Under the pieces are notes generated by a model, which was given only the letters and a program-made list of their open reading frames with translations, searched no databases and was not told the DNA's origin. Below, one piece after another: positions 33,038 to 46,210 of a stretch of 64,000 bases of DNA; position 1 is the stretch's first letter; each line of letters starts with the position of its first letter. A program made the position numbers and the translations under genes. Origin of the DNA: Bugulina stolonifera (taxonomy: Eukaryota > Bryozoa > Gymnolaemata > Cheilostomatida > Bugulidae); contig OW285188.1 of the NCBI GenBank assembly GCA_935421135.1, positions 17,957,233 to 18,021,232 on the forward strand, read 5' to 3'.

Positions 33038-35071
33038 CTATTTATCCGCTAAATCTTTCTCGGTATCTGGAATGGCTGAATGATGATGTAAAAGCTGTAA
33101 TAAAAGGGTGGTATGTATAAACGTTCACATATAATTACAGGTACATGTAGGTCTATATACAAAGCATTACAGGTTGTGTTTTTTTGTCATAGTGAGGGTT
33201 TTCGGTGAAATCCCAGATGGAGAAGTTTTCTTCTCCATTAGATATAGTGTCACTTCAGTAAAATTGCCCTAACCACAAGCAAAGGTCTTAGGTTACCTGA
33301 AATTGTGCAATATTGCACCTAAATAACAAAAACTACATCAACAACCTGAAAGTGCATGTACTTACTGTCAGCATAGCCTACATATTTAGCTCAATTACCT
33401 TTTCCGTTGCTGTTACCATTTCCATTGCCATTGTTGCCACCAGCATTTCCATTACCGTTGCTGTTGCCATTGTCACCTCCATTGTTACCATTTCCATTAT
33501 CATTACCATTCTCTCCTCCCATATTGTCATTTCCATTGTTACTTCCATTGTTTCCTTTTCCGTTTCCATTTCCATTATCATTTCCGTTGAAGCCAGCTTC
33601 ATTGTTTCCTCCATTATCATTTCCATTCATTCCCTTTGTATTACCATTTCCATTGAAGTTTCCATTAAAACCTTTTCTGTTTCCACTTCCATTATCGTTG
33701 CCATTTTGCCCATTGGTGTTTTCATTTCCATTGCCATTTCCATTTTCTCCTCTAGCATTGTTTGCACCATTGTTATTTCCATTCTCTCCATTAAGATTCT
33801 GATTTCCATTTGCATTGCCATTTATGCCACCTTCATTTCCATTGCCATTCATATTTCCACTATCTCCCTGTGCATTGTTATTCCCATTTGAGTTACCATT
33901 TTCTCCTTTGTTATTATTTTTACCGTTGGAATTTCCATTGAAACCGTCTTCATTGTTATTACCATTTCCAATTCCGTTCTCACCTCCTCCATTTTTGTTT
34001 CCATTATCGTTCCCATTTTCACCCTTGTTGTTGTTACTTCCATTCAAATTGCCATTTTTGCCTTTGCTATTGTCATTTCCATTGGCATTACCATTATTTC
34101 CATTAGCATTGTTGTTTCCATTGTCATTGCCATTGTCACCTCCACCATTCTCATTACCATTTCCATTCCCATTTGTTCCATTTCGGTTACTGTTTCCATT
34201 TTCATTTCCATTTTCGCCTTTCCTGTTAAAACTCCCATTGCTGTTACCATTCTCTCCGACAGTATTTTCGTTGCCATTGGAATTGCCATTTTTTCCTCTC
34301 TGGTTGAAATTTCCATTGTTATTTCCGTTTTCGCCTCCACCATTATCATTACCATTAGCATTACCATTTTTACCCTTTGTATTGAAGTTTCCATTGTCAC
34401 TGCCATTTGTACCATCAATGTTTTCATTCCCATTTGCATTTCCATTAGCTCCTCCCTCATTGTCATTGCCATTCCCGTTTCCATTTTCACCACCTTTGTT
34501 GCCATTTCCATTGAAGCTTCCATCTCCTCTATTGACTGGGTTTCTCCAATCATATTGTCTCCACCTACTTCCTGGTGTGTGAAAACGTAATCAGTTTTAA
34601 GGTAAAGCTGATAGAATGATCATGACATTGATCATAATGTACATGTATATATGTTGGGGACATGCAATTCAAACTTCAAGATGTTATCACGTGAAAGCAA
34701 AAGAAGATTATTTTATTTATTAAACATGCATTAATGCATATTGCGTTGTTACTACAGCAACCAATGATTTTATTCTACATCCGCTATATACATGTATGTA
34801 ACATCAATGATAATATAATATTATCATTGGTAACATGATTAATGTTCATAATATGCAAAACTTATTCAAATATGAAATACTGCCCTCAGGCACCTGATTA
34901 AAAATAATAAGAATTGATATAAGATAGCATAGTATGCCTGATGCTGTGTTACTGTGGCCGTACAGAATGTGCTTTACCTTGATTTATAGCAGTTGTTGTG
35001 GGATCAGAAATAGGCAGTCCAACTGTAATGTCTACCACTATTAGCAGGAGTATTGCTACTGTAACTTTCAT
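33038..35071 (-). CDS. Gene C: secreted Asn/Gly 13-mer repeat protein, 431 aa
   Basis: Three exons: 34978-35071 (signal peptide), 33399-34571 (repeat array) and 33038-33066 (C-terminus). Both introns are phase 1 and the total of 1,296 nt is 432 codons. The ATG at 35069-35071 opens MKVTVAILLLIVVDITVG, a signal peptide. The mature protein starts with a WRQYDWRNPVNRGDG segment, then 28 consecutive 13-residue repeats of form xxGxNGNxNGNxN with almost no indels, and ends DTEKDLADK. There are no cysteines in the array. The repeat phase is kept although codons vary, so purifying selection on the protein is likely. Best comparison is Gly-X-Asn domains of nacrein-like biomineral proteins, but no carbonic anhydrase domain is present. 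Matrix, adhesive or ice/mineral interaction roles are all guesses. Gene D is a paralogue. The last exon is short, so its placement is the least certain part. Confidence 0.8.
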
Positions 35072-35912
35072 TGCTCTGTATGTGTGTTATATTAGATGGG
35101 GTGCCTATAAGTAAATAGATACAGGACTGTATATAACTGCAAGTGTGTGACTGGTCATTTCACAGGTGTTTCAAACAATACTGTATAATACATTATATTA
35201 TTATAATATAGTATGTTAACAAGAAATTTATTTACTGCATCTACATGTACAAGTAACCCTATAGCAAATTGTTACATAATTGTGAACAACTTCAGCAAGT
35301 GCAAAGACTATTAGTACGACTTTTGTCTTGCATTATGCATAATGCATTCACTCCCTTGTAATTTTGCATAATGCAAAAGTATTATATATAATAATTATAT
35401 TGTACACTTCTATATAAAAGTAATTTATCTGCACATTAATATTATTAAATGTAAAATGACATTGCAATAGAGTGCAGTAAGCCCTCAACAAAATTCACTT
35501 TTTATGCATCTATATTTAAAAGATATAATACTATCTATAAGGTACACGTTGTAATAATTGTAAATAGACAAGTATGCCAATGACTTATAAACTTAATGTT
35601 AAAGTAATCTATTATGTAAGTATGGTAATATAGTGCATATGTGTTATAAAATATAATATTAATATTATAGGTTTATGATTATGTTAGACAGGTGTAGCAT
35701 TTAATAGTTAGTCTTTTAGGCCTCTTTTAGGTTAGACACAACTTTTTTGTTTAAGATAATAGCCTAGGAAATAATAAGAAATGCATGTACATGTAGCTGC
35801 TTGCAAAGCTATATACAATTCACTCAACTGCTATTCCATTGCACTTTGACAACAATTATATTCTATTTTCATAGAACATACATGTGCATGCATATAGTAA
35901 GGTGATACTCAC

Positions 35913-36014
35913 AAGTATAAAATGAATCCGATTCTCTATCCAGAAGATGTGTTGATAAGCCAGTAGATCTGAACAACAAATGATATGTTGTGTTCTGTAC
36001 CTTCTCCTCTTATA
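35913..36014 (-). promoter_or_regulatory. Gene C TATA box and probable non-coding first exon
   Basis: On the minus strand TATAAG lies at 36009-36014. About 25-30 nt downstream a leader could begin, ending at 35913 before a gtgagt donor. A cttatag acceptor shortly upstream of the ATG would complete a 5'-UTR intron. Inferred by eye and by the parallel layout in gene D. Confidence 0.5.
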
Positions 36015-36019
36015 CCATC

Positions 36020-39000
36020 CTGTGGCCACCATCTCGTGGGCACCATCCTGTAATTAAATCCTTACCACTGTGACTCATAGAAGAGTGTCGTAAATTGTTA
36101 TTCATAATTCCTTTAATGGTATCATGCATCTGCTGTCTTCTGGAAAATTATATCTTCTTGGATTAAAGTGATTTCATGGCTCACTGGGATGGTGAATTAG
36201 TAGAAGTAAAGCTACTGAACTCTGGAGTGATTACTACACCCACTTAATACCATTACTATAGTCAGGGTTGGTACTGTTAGCTGGTACTAGAAAAATGTCT
36301 GATGAATTTCTGTTGATTTATCTGTTTATTTTACATCATTAGTAGATTTAATCTGTTCTGATGTCTAAATATAACACACTGCAGGTAATAAAACTGCTTA
36401 CGTACCACTACTTCCATGGTACTACAGCCCTAATTTATACCCATGTATGTAGGCTGGAGGTTAGGTTATGCCTTATGATATAATAGAAATGATTTTAATA
36501 AATATTGACAATAATAAAATAATCAAATAGTAGTTCCTTGTTCCAGCATATTACCAACAGAGTAATAAAACTACCTGATGTTATCATTTTAGTAGAAAAA
36601 CCATGATATAATATTTGTTTCAACCAGGTCATGAACTCTGGATGTAGAAGCAAACTGAACAACATAATGAGTGTACCTGATTCATGTAGGTGCAGTACGG
36701 ACTAGGCTAGATTATGTCTATTGTATTATTGTTATATTCTTATGAAAAATTGAATTAACTGATTAGATGCAATGTAATTAGTTAAAGTAATAGTAATTTT
36801 TACCATTATTTCATGTAAAAATCTAAAAATATTTTTGTCTCAGTTGCACAGATCACATAATATGAAAAATATATGAAGACAGGCCAATTTTGCTCACAAA
36901 TTTGTGTGCAAAATTGTGTACTACTCATAAGTGTGGGTGTTGCAACGAAGTTGCTGAAATGGGACGAATTACATCCAGCTAGATACAGTAGCAACCACAG
37001 ATATTTATACTACATGTATATTAGACACTATGGTTTATGTTTGGTGATGGAGTGGCAAAGAGTAAGATCATTAGCAGCCACAGCAGCCGCAGCAGCCGCA
37101 GCAGCCGCAGCAGCCGCAGCAGCCGCAGCAGCCGCAGCAGCCGCAGCAGCCGCAACAGTCACTAACATTATATACTGTACTTGGAGAGTATTTGTGTCTC
37201 TTGTGTAAACTTCTGTGTAGGCGTCATATACAATGTTACTGGACCAACAAAATATTATTTGTCTACATCTGCATGTGTATTTTTACATGTCGGCCTACAT
37301 GTGTTTTCCTTCATAAAGATCCAATTTCTCACTTCATAGAAGTAAATTTATAAAATTTGTAAATTGCACCTATTGACTAATAATTTACAACCTCAGTAGC
37401 TATTGCATTACTTTTGACATCTCAGTCCACCTGGTATTTAGCCTACATATTATATGCACTGTATAGTGTGCTGTGTATAACTTGGCTATTAAATACATGT
37501 AGGTAACACCTTTTCTCTGATACCAGCAGGAAAGTATTATATGATACATCCTTACACTGGGTGACCCAGAATCACTGAACTAACCAACATGAAACTTTTA
37601 ACGGCTACAGCTAAGATATACCATTGTACATTAAATTAAATGAATCACCCAGTGAGTAATAGGTAGATAATCCCTCATTTCTTAATGTAGATTAACGAGA
37701 TCATCCCCATAAAGAGAGTATATTAGATAATATCAGTTCCTGTAGAAGAAATTAAGAGAAGCAAGGTGTAATATGTTGAAGTACGATTTTGCAAAAATTG
37801 CTTGTTTTTCAGTCCCCTCTCATCAGTAACAATTAGTTTTACATGAATACATTATTGGTTAGCCTAGTATCATCTTTGTGATACGATTTTATATGCTTTC
37901 CTCTTTTGTCCATGTATACATGGTAATAAGAACAGTTCCCAATTGAGATTTCTGCTTTATTTTTGCCTACTGCCCTATAAACATGCCTCAAAGACAAATT
38001 CAGTTGTGAAACTTCCAGTTTGGAACCACAATTTACTGTAAGCTTTGCCATGTAAGCTCCATGTTTTTATTTTATAATAATTATCACTAGTTCCTAGGCC
38101 CATGCAAAATTAAATATGATTCGATTGGGGTACATCTGTTTACTATCCATTAGCCTGAGAATCAGATCCAACAGCTTATAGTCTGGCTTGACGTGGATCT
38201 GGCTCAAAAATAGAACACTTGACGCTATCCTACTGATTTCCGCAATAGAATTAAGTTATCAGTAATTAAGTTATTAGTAATTAAGTTAGCTAATTTCTGA
38301 TTCAAACAAATCAGAGGCCTGATTTGACAGCTATGAATTCAAGTGGATATGTACTGTAGCCTGTAGTCTCTGATGACCAAACAGTTCAAGTACTTTACCT
38401 TTGGTTATGGCACATTCCCTATAATGTGGTAAATGAATGGCTAGCCTGGCCACCAGGTGCACTGGCATGCTTATACATGATTGTGTAATATTGTACAAGC
38501 CTTGAGGACCTTAGTGTAAGCATCCAGACATCAAGGTTGTTCATTCCAACAGCATATGTCATAATATATACACATACGGATATATGTAGGTTCTATATAA
38601 ATATGAAATATGATATATGAAGTACCATTGTGTTGTGATTATTCTTCAGTATTTAAGGACTACTGTTTGCTGAGGTGTACATAACAACAATATGCATAAC
38701 ATGCGGTTTTCATTAGGTAAGCTACTGCTCTTCGTTCTTATTAAATACATTGGTTGATATCCACAAGGTGGTAACACATACTACACACACTGGTATCCAG
38801 TACTAATACATTATTGTGAAACAGCATTTACAACTACAGTGTAAATATACTACATGTTCCAGTAGGCAGCAAGTAATGTAATTTGATGAGCAAAAATAGG
38901 AAGCTCTGTCATTTATATGGAAATTCTTTGATAGGAATACTTTAACAAGTAGTTATAGTTTTATTTTATAAGAATTCACTTCAATTTGATAATTTCTCAT

Positions 39001-39884
39001 AATTATTAACTGCTTTCAAACAATCTGCAAATCTTTTCCTATGAATAATTATTTAGTTATTATGCAGTTGTCCAATGGAATAGCTAAATTGTGTGGAAGC
39101 GGAATTCTAAACCAAATACAATGTTCTCCAGGTCATGAAATACTATAATGTGCTATCGTTATATTTATAATATTTATTTTGTACTAAATCACTTAGTAGC
39201 AGTAGCTCATTCTCATTTGGCTCAAATGAGAAGACTGACATATTAAATAGCAATATAGTTAAAACTAGATAGTTTAAAATAGAAAATAAATGGACAGTAA
39301 AGTAGAGTAAAACTATAGAATATCAAATAACACTATTCTGTGTACATTTGCATATAATATGATATGAAAAGTACTACAAAAATAATGGTTTTATTGTCAT
39401 CGGGCATCTTCTATAGGCAATAGCAATAACTTAATTAGAATATAGTTATATGTTATAGAGTTATTATGAAAGCACTGAAAGACATCTTGGTGTGGATAGG
39501 AGGGAGAGTAGAATATCACTATTTGCGCCAGAGATTAACTAAAAATAAAAAGAACAAAATGAGACATTTATGAGAATTTTAAAATCAGCTAGTATTTCAA
39601 TGCAGGTGTAAATAAGTATTATGTAGACTGGGCACCAGGCCTACTAGTCTAAACCAATCAGTAAGCACAGTAGGCTATACGGCAGCATATTCAGTAAGGC
39701 TAATGAATATGCTGTTGTAGGCTAATAGCCTAGCTGTTCACGGATTTGTTTCAAGATACATGTACGTAGAACAAACATATGATGCAAGCCACATCGACCA
39801 ACATAGGTTCAGCAATGCATGCACTAAATAAGCGCTATAAATAATAGTAAGGTACCTTTGGTTCAGATACAAAGCTTGGTCTTC
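36020..39884. other. Intergenic region between genes C and D
   Basis: AT-rich and gene-free as far as I can see. It contains the GCAGCC-type repeat at 37074-37155 and a short inverted repeat near 39684-39715 (catattcag and gaatatgct arms). Confidence 0.5.
37074..37155 (+). repeat. Nine-base GC-rich microsatellite (gcagcagcc)n
   Basis: About nine tandem copies of gcagcagcc in AT-rich surroundings. One frame reads poly-alanine, but there is no supporting exon context. Confidence 0.85.
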
Positions 39885-41813
39885 TTATCCTCTCAGATTT
39901 TTTAAGAAGTCATTCAAGTCAAAATCAGAAGCTAAAATAAAACATACAGAGAAGTGAGTTATTTATATCAAATTTGGATATATAGCTAACAATAATGGTT
40001 TGTAGTGTACATGTCATTTGTCAAATGCCCTAAGTTTGTATATTACGTCATGAAGCTAGAAAATTTGTTTTACTCAGCAATATTTTATGCCATGGGAGAT
40101 AACACTTACATCCACTTCCATTACTGTTTCCATTACCGTTGCCATTATTTCCACCAGTATTGCCATTTCCGTTATTGTTTCCATTGTTTCCACCACTGTT
40201 ACCATTTCCATTACCATTACCATTGTTTCCACCATCATTGTCATTTCCGTTTTCATTGCCATTGTTCCCATCACTGTTATCATTTCCATTGCCGTTACCA
40301 TTATTGCCATCACTGTTACCATTTCCGTTCTCATTGCCATTGACACCTCCTTCGTTTCCATTACCATTCACATTTCCATTATTTCCGTCTTTGTTGTCAT
40401 TTCCATTGATATTACCATTGGTTCCATCTGTGTTACCATTGCCGTTTACATTGCCATTGTCACCATCTTTATTACCGTTGCCATTTTTATTTCCATTTTC
40501 ACCATCCTTGTTCTCATTTCCATTAGCATTTCCGTTGTCTCCATCTTCATTGCCATTTCCATTCTTGTTGCCATTTTTCCCATCTTCGTTGCTATTTCCG
40601 TTCTCATTGCCATTGTTTCCAGCTTCATTCCCATTTCCGTTTTTGTTGCCATTTTCACCATCCTCATTTTTATTCCCATTTTCATTACCATTGTCGCCTG
40701 CACTGTTGCCATTACCATTAATGTTTCCATTGCTTCCATCCTTGTTTCCATTACCATTTACATTACCATTGTTTCCATCTTGGTTATCATTTCCATTGAC
40801 ATTACCATTTTCTCCTCCATTGTTACCATTTCCATTAGCATTGCCATTATCTCCATCTCCATTGCTATTACCATTGCCATTTCCATTCTCTCCTCCATCG
40901 TTGTGACTGCCATTAGAGTTACCATTGTCTCCATCTTGGTTTTCATTGCCGTTGCCATTGCCATTTGTTCCATTACCATTGTTGTTGCCATTTGCATTGC
41001 CGTTAATGCCTCCACCATTCTCATTACCATTGGCATTACCATTCTCTCCTTCACCGTTACCATTTCCATTCTTGTTACCACTTTCTCCATCCCCATTTTC
41101 ATTTCCGTTTTCATTGCCATTCTTTCCAGAATCGTTACTATTCCCATTTTTGTTACCATTTTCACCACCCTCATTTTTGTTTCCATTTTCGTTGCCATTT
41201 TCACCATCACTGTTGCCATTACCATTGATGTTTCCATTGCTTCCATCCTTGTTTCCATTTCCATTTATATTGCCATTGTTTCCATCTCCATTCTCATTTC
41301 CGTTGACGTTTCCATTTTCCCCTCCATTGTTACCGTTCCCATTCTTATTTCCATTTTCGCCATCACTATTGCTATTTCCATTACTGTTTCCATTAGAACC
41401 TCCATCGTTAGCATTTCCATTTATATTGCCATTTTCACCAGCTTGATTTTCGTTTCCGTTATCATTGCCATTCTCATCGGAGATGAGATCTCGCCAGTCA
41501 GTATTTCGCCAATCAATGCTACCAAATGACCCTGTAATTCAATATATTGTTTTACATTGTATGTACGTTACACTCTAAGTTTGTGGGAAAACGATTTCTC
41601 GGCCAATCAAACAATAGCAAACTTTCCATCAAGTTTACTTGACTGTACACATTTTGGTCCAAATAAAAAGTAACGTGTGTGGTACATTATTGGTTCCATA
41701 TACTGTATATTGTTTTGCTCTATGATTGTGTTATACTTACTTTTCGAGCGACTTGAAAGAGGAAGTGTATAGCAAACCCCAAGTAGAACCACAAGTGCCA
41801 AGACAACCTTCAT
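39885..41813 (-). CDS. Gene D: secreted Asn/Gly 13-mer repeat protein, 513 aa
   Basis: Three exons: 41741-41813 (signal peptide), 40110-41531 (repeat array) and 39885-39931 (C-terminus). Introns are phase 1, borders GT-AG, and the total of 1,542 nt is exactly 514 codons. The ATG at 41811-41813 opens MKVVLALVVLLGVCYTLP, a clear signal peptide. Then come SFGSIDWRNTDWRDLISDE, 34 uninterrupted 13-residue repeats xxGxNGNxNGNxN, and the end SSDFDLNDFLKNLRG. Compared with gene C, the first two repeat positions are more often acidic (ED, KD, SD, GD). The shared DWRN motif, exon layout, repeat length and short acidic last exon show that C and D arose by duplication. The encoded protein is probably extracellular; no function is known. 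Confidence 0.85.
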
Positions 41814-42274
41814 TTTTAAATGCTACTGTAGTGTTTGATAGATATAGAACTAGATGTATCGTATCGTATGCAGATTGTTTCTGCAACATCAAATTAATAG
41901 TTGTAGTTACAGTTATAGATTACACTTGATCACAATAAAGTACAAAGTTGCTGACATACTACATGTATTACGGTTAATGTTTTGAAATGGAAAATCTCAA
42001 GTCTATGAAGACTGAATTCATGATCACATTGACCTATATACTGGTCTCCAAATATAATACAACATAATTATTATATTTAAGCTAGCCTACATGTAAGTAA
42101 TTTTCTCTGAATTACATGTACATGTGCTATTATACTACTATACTTGTATACAAATAAATGCAATATGTTAGATGCTGCAAGTGTGAAAGAATATATCAAA
42201 TCACACATTAGATTATATAATAATTAGTGTTATATTATACTGTATTATTAACAGGTACATGTATTATTACTTAC

Positions 42275-42355
42275 AGTTACTGTAACCGGTTAGTCTTCCT
42301 TTTAGCAGCACTCGTTGTAGTTTGAGTTTAACCACACTGTACCCCAATATTTATA
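42275..42355 (-). promoter_or_regulatory. Gene D TATA box and probable non-coding first exon
   Basis: TATAAATA on the minus strand at 42348-42355 is followed by a leader that could end at 42275 before a gtaagt donor. An actacag acceptor sits about 12 nt upstream of the ATG at 41813. The same arrangement is seen in gene C. Confidence 0.55.
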
Positions 42356-42359
42356 CTAA

Positions 42360-45300
42360 AGTTTTGGCCCTTATCTCAGAGTTGTTCTGAGCAATCATAT
42401 TATTTTAAGCATTCCATCATATAGCTAGCTCACTTGTCGTTAGTCATAAATAACTTCCTCTATTTCACTGTAGCATCTCACACCCTTGAACTTTTAGCCT
42501 TGGCTCCAATCTAGATTCTCCAAGCAAAAGAGGAGGAAATGGTCAGTATTTTACACATCTTGCAATTTTTGAAGTTTGGAACTGGGCCCACCTGATCTCC
42601 TAATCCACGAATATGAAATGACATTAGGCCTATTTACTTCCACTCAGTCTGAACTCCAAAATCCTAAATAGAAACAAATTCATTTCAGGGTTTGATGTTT
42701 GTTAAACACCTCAGGCTACAATGTACTCTAACTAATGAGGACATGTCATAATATCGACTATTGAACTACCAATAATCAACAACTTCCTGCCAGGATGAAT
42801 AAAGTTTAATAATACCAAGAACTGGCAAGAAGAGCTCTGACAAATTTACTGTTTCATAAAGTTGAAATTCTATCTGATTGACTAAGTTTTGCCAAATAAA
42901 AGTTGCTAAATGGTTCCATAGTATGTAATAACAATGTTATTATTATTATTTGGGCCTAACATATTCTCCCATAGTAGTGTAAAACTATTGTTATATTATT
43001 CAACTAACATTATTAAAATGATCTGTGATGTGCCTATTAGCATGTGCAAGTATCCTTGGGTAGCGTAGATTTTAGGTCCTAATCTTGAAAAAAATGTCTC
43101 ATAAATGCATGCAAATTCGTTTTTATATCATTTTTAAATTCAGATTTATAAGAGTTATAACAAAGCCAATTTTATAATCACCTTTTAGTTATATGTATAA
43201 TTACAATGTTACCAAACTAAGTAATTATTTTATGCAGTTTTGTATGTATTAAATAATTATTAAGCAAATTTTTTTTAGCGAATAAAAGAGCATTCAAACT
43301 TCATGTGAAAATATTTTTTGTCGATAAAATAAACCTGTTTGATAAAGTACTTTATTGCTTATTGCAGTTGATGAAGGTCAGCTAATATTTTTTTGTCCAC
43401 AACAAAATATTGGTATTTTGCTGTGAGGCTTCTAGCTATTTTATATATAAATGACCATGCTCCACCAATCCATAGACAACAGCTCTGAAAATAATAATAT
43501 ACAATGCACATGTGCAATGTACATGTATATTATATAAATACGTATAATATAGTATTATAATATATGCAATTCAAGGGTACAATGTACATATATAAATATA
43601 TACAATGTATACACATACATGTAATATACATGTAGTATATTGTGGTGATTTTGGACAATCTCATAACTGCATAATTCATGTACAGGTACATATATGTTAA
43701 CCTAGTGCATTAATATTAGCCATTTTTGTAATCATAATCATTGATTATATTTGTTTTTTAATGCAAGGCCCAGGGCTGACTCATTGTGTATTTTTATAAA
43801 TAAGCATTATTACAATGCCTACATCACAATCCTCCGCCCGACTTATAGGGCCGACCTTTTCGTATCGACCCCTCAGGTGCGTAATTTTCTGTCCTAGTCG
43901 TCCCTCTTAATGCCATATTGGACCTTGAATATTTTATTCAAGGCCCCCACCAGCTGCGACCAGAAGTTCTTTTAGTGTATAAGGCATGTGATTTTTTGTA
44001 CTAAGTCAGTTGTGTCTGAGGGCTCATCTATAACTCAGGTTGGACTGCACAGGCTCTACCCTCGCACATCTTAAAAATCTTTCCAGTATCATATTATATG
44101 CATTGCCAGTGTCCAGAAAGTTTAGTTTTACAGGAGGTGTTTGCTTTCTGTAATAAAACCAAGTAAAAGAAGATATTTTTTATAATTTATTTGACTAACT
44201 ACTGTATATATATGCATTGTGTGATTCTGGAATATAGACAATTTTAGCTCAGAAATTATTTGTTGCAAAAGTGTGTTTTTCTAGTGGTTCTAATTTTACT
44301 CCAATTGTCAGAATTTGTGACAATTTTCTGGTTTTTCACTACTTATAACACAACAATATGCAGTATTGGCAGGAAAAACGAGCTTCACAAACTGAGCTAT
44401 GTGAATTTTTGAAGTGGAAAAGTGTAACTCTGGATTATTCCATAATTTATAATTCATAAAAATAATATCATTACTATGGACCATGTGACACTACGTTTGT
44501 ACTGATAAGTAATGATGAATGTTAGGGTGTCATAAGGAAGAATTTAAGTGGAGCAAAGCAAGAGCAGATAAACCAATCACAAACTGTAAACATAAACACT
44601 TCACTTGAGCATGAGGCGATAATAGGAGGAGTGTCTGCTGAACAACTGTTGTAATAAGTTGTAAAATTTCCATGTAGATAAGGAGCTAGGATGTAAAATC
44701 CATATTAAGTGGTTCAATTCCTTTACCTAATGAGCTAAGAACGTACACACCCATTGATTTGCTGTTGCTACATGACTTGTATCTACCTGTAGAGTATAAA
44801 GACCTAGAAGGAGAATTACCACAGGTACTTACATGTACTTACATGTACGTATGTTCATGTATATTTGGGCTGTAGATGGAATATTCTGAGAAACACTACT
44901 ATCAGTGATATGAGAATTATATGGTGACATAAGAGAGGTTGCGTTAATTCTAAGAATCTAAAGTACAGTCTATGCTAATGTTGTGAAATTAGTGAATGGT
45001 TTATAATAATTATTCATCCTAATATGGAAAAGGAAACAAACATTCAGGAATTTTATGCAGGAAGTTGTCAGAATGGAACTCAGACTTGAACTGTGTTATA
45101 ATAAGAGGTGAATAGACTGTAGTGTTTGCAAACTATTTTAGATGATTATTATTTGAACAAACATATCATTTATGTGTAACAAAAAGTGGAGCTGAATTGT
45201 ATATTATTGTTGTGAATAAATATTATATTATCATACAGTCATGATGTGGTCTCAAATAAAGGTTTGTTATATTTCATCACAAGAATTACATAATAACAAG

Positions 45301-46210
45301 AATAAAACAGTTGACAAAAATTGATAGGGCCATGTGTGCAACAGCACAGTAGCTGGGTTGTTAGGGCCTAAGGGTAGTAAATACCAAAGCAGCATCATAC
45401 CAGTCTAGTAGTAGATTACTACTCTGGAGTCTCTCATGTATTGTTTACTGGTCAAACTTGGTGCAAGAAACAGTGTGTAGAGTGTGGTGCATGGTGTACA
45501 TAATGAGAGTGTACCACCTACCAAATCAGTAGGTGTGTCCTACCTGCTAGTATGCATTACCATACATTATGCACAGTAGTTGGTTTTTCGAAGGTCTTTT
45601 AATGTACATATATAATAAAAGTTTTGTGTACATAAAATCACAAACCCATACAACACATATTTCTGCATTTAATAAATAATTCCTGGTCTTTCTATGATGG
45701 AGATCAATGAGACCATTAATATATTACTCGTATGTGTGACAGAATAACTCAAATTCATTTTGCTACCAAATATCAGCATGTACAATTGGTGACACTAGTG
45801 TATGTGGGCTATATTTTGAATTCAGCTGATATCATTAATAGCGTTGTTTGAATGAAGCGTAGATGTAGATGTATTAAAGTGGACATGTCATCCTGTATAT
45901 ATGTATGTACATGTATATACAGTAGCTACTAGCATTGTAGTGTGTGTAGAAAGGAATCAGCTTTTGTTTGTTTCAAAATATACACTGATTAGCTTTCTGC
46001 TGTGACTGTTCCCATGTAAATGTAATGTAATGTGTAGGCTTTCAGCAGAGATTTGGATCTGCAGGTTATAGTGGTAGCAAGAGTGGACTGGTTGTTAAAT
46101 TGATTTACTGGAAGTTTTGTATAACAATAATTGTTGTATTGTTAAAAATTAAATATTTTGAAGGAAAGTTTTTAGGAGTAACAGGAATGATTGAATACTG
46201 TAATGGTTTC
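42360..46210. other. Gene-poor intergenic region
   Basis: AT-rich with no exon or RNA gene I can support. A locally GC-richer patch at about 43830-43920 (containing tcgaccc and tagtcgtccc) stands out and might be an old repeat. Confidence 0.4.

Noticed and set aside
33313..34582. Long plus-strand open frames reading Ile/Val/Ser- or Leu/Pro/Phe-rich repeats over gene C
   Set aside because: They are antisense readings of the Asn/Gly array; a 39-nt repeat with no stop in one frame keeps other frames open. They lack splice context and a signal peptide.
36873..37208. Open frame with a poly-alanine run
   Set aside because: The run is a gcagcagcc microsatellite; flanking sequence shows no exon signals or family resemblance.
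40087..41529. A 480-codon plus-strand frame over gene D
   Set aside because: Same antisense shadow. The minus-strand frame closes exactly with a signal-peptide exon and a terminal exon.
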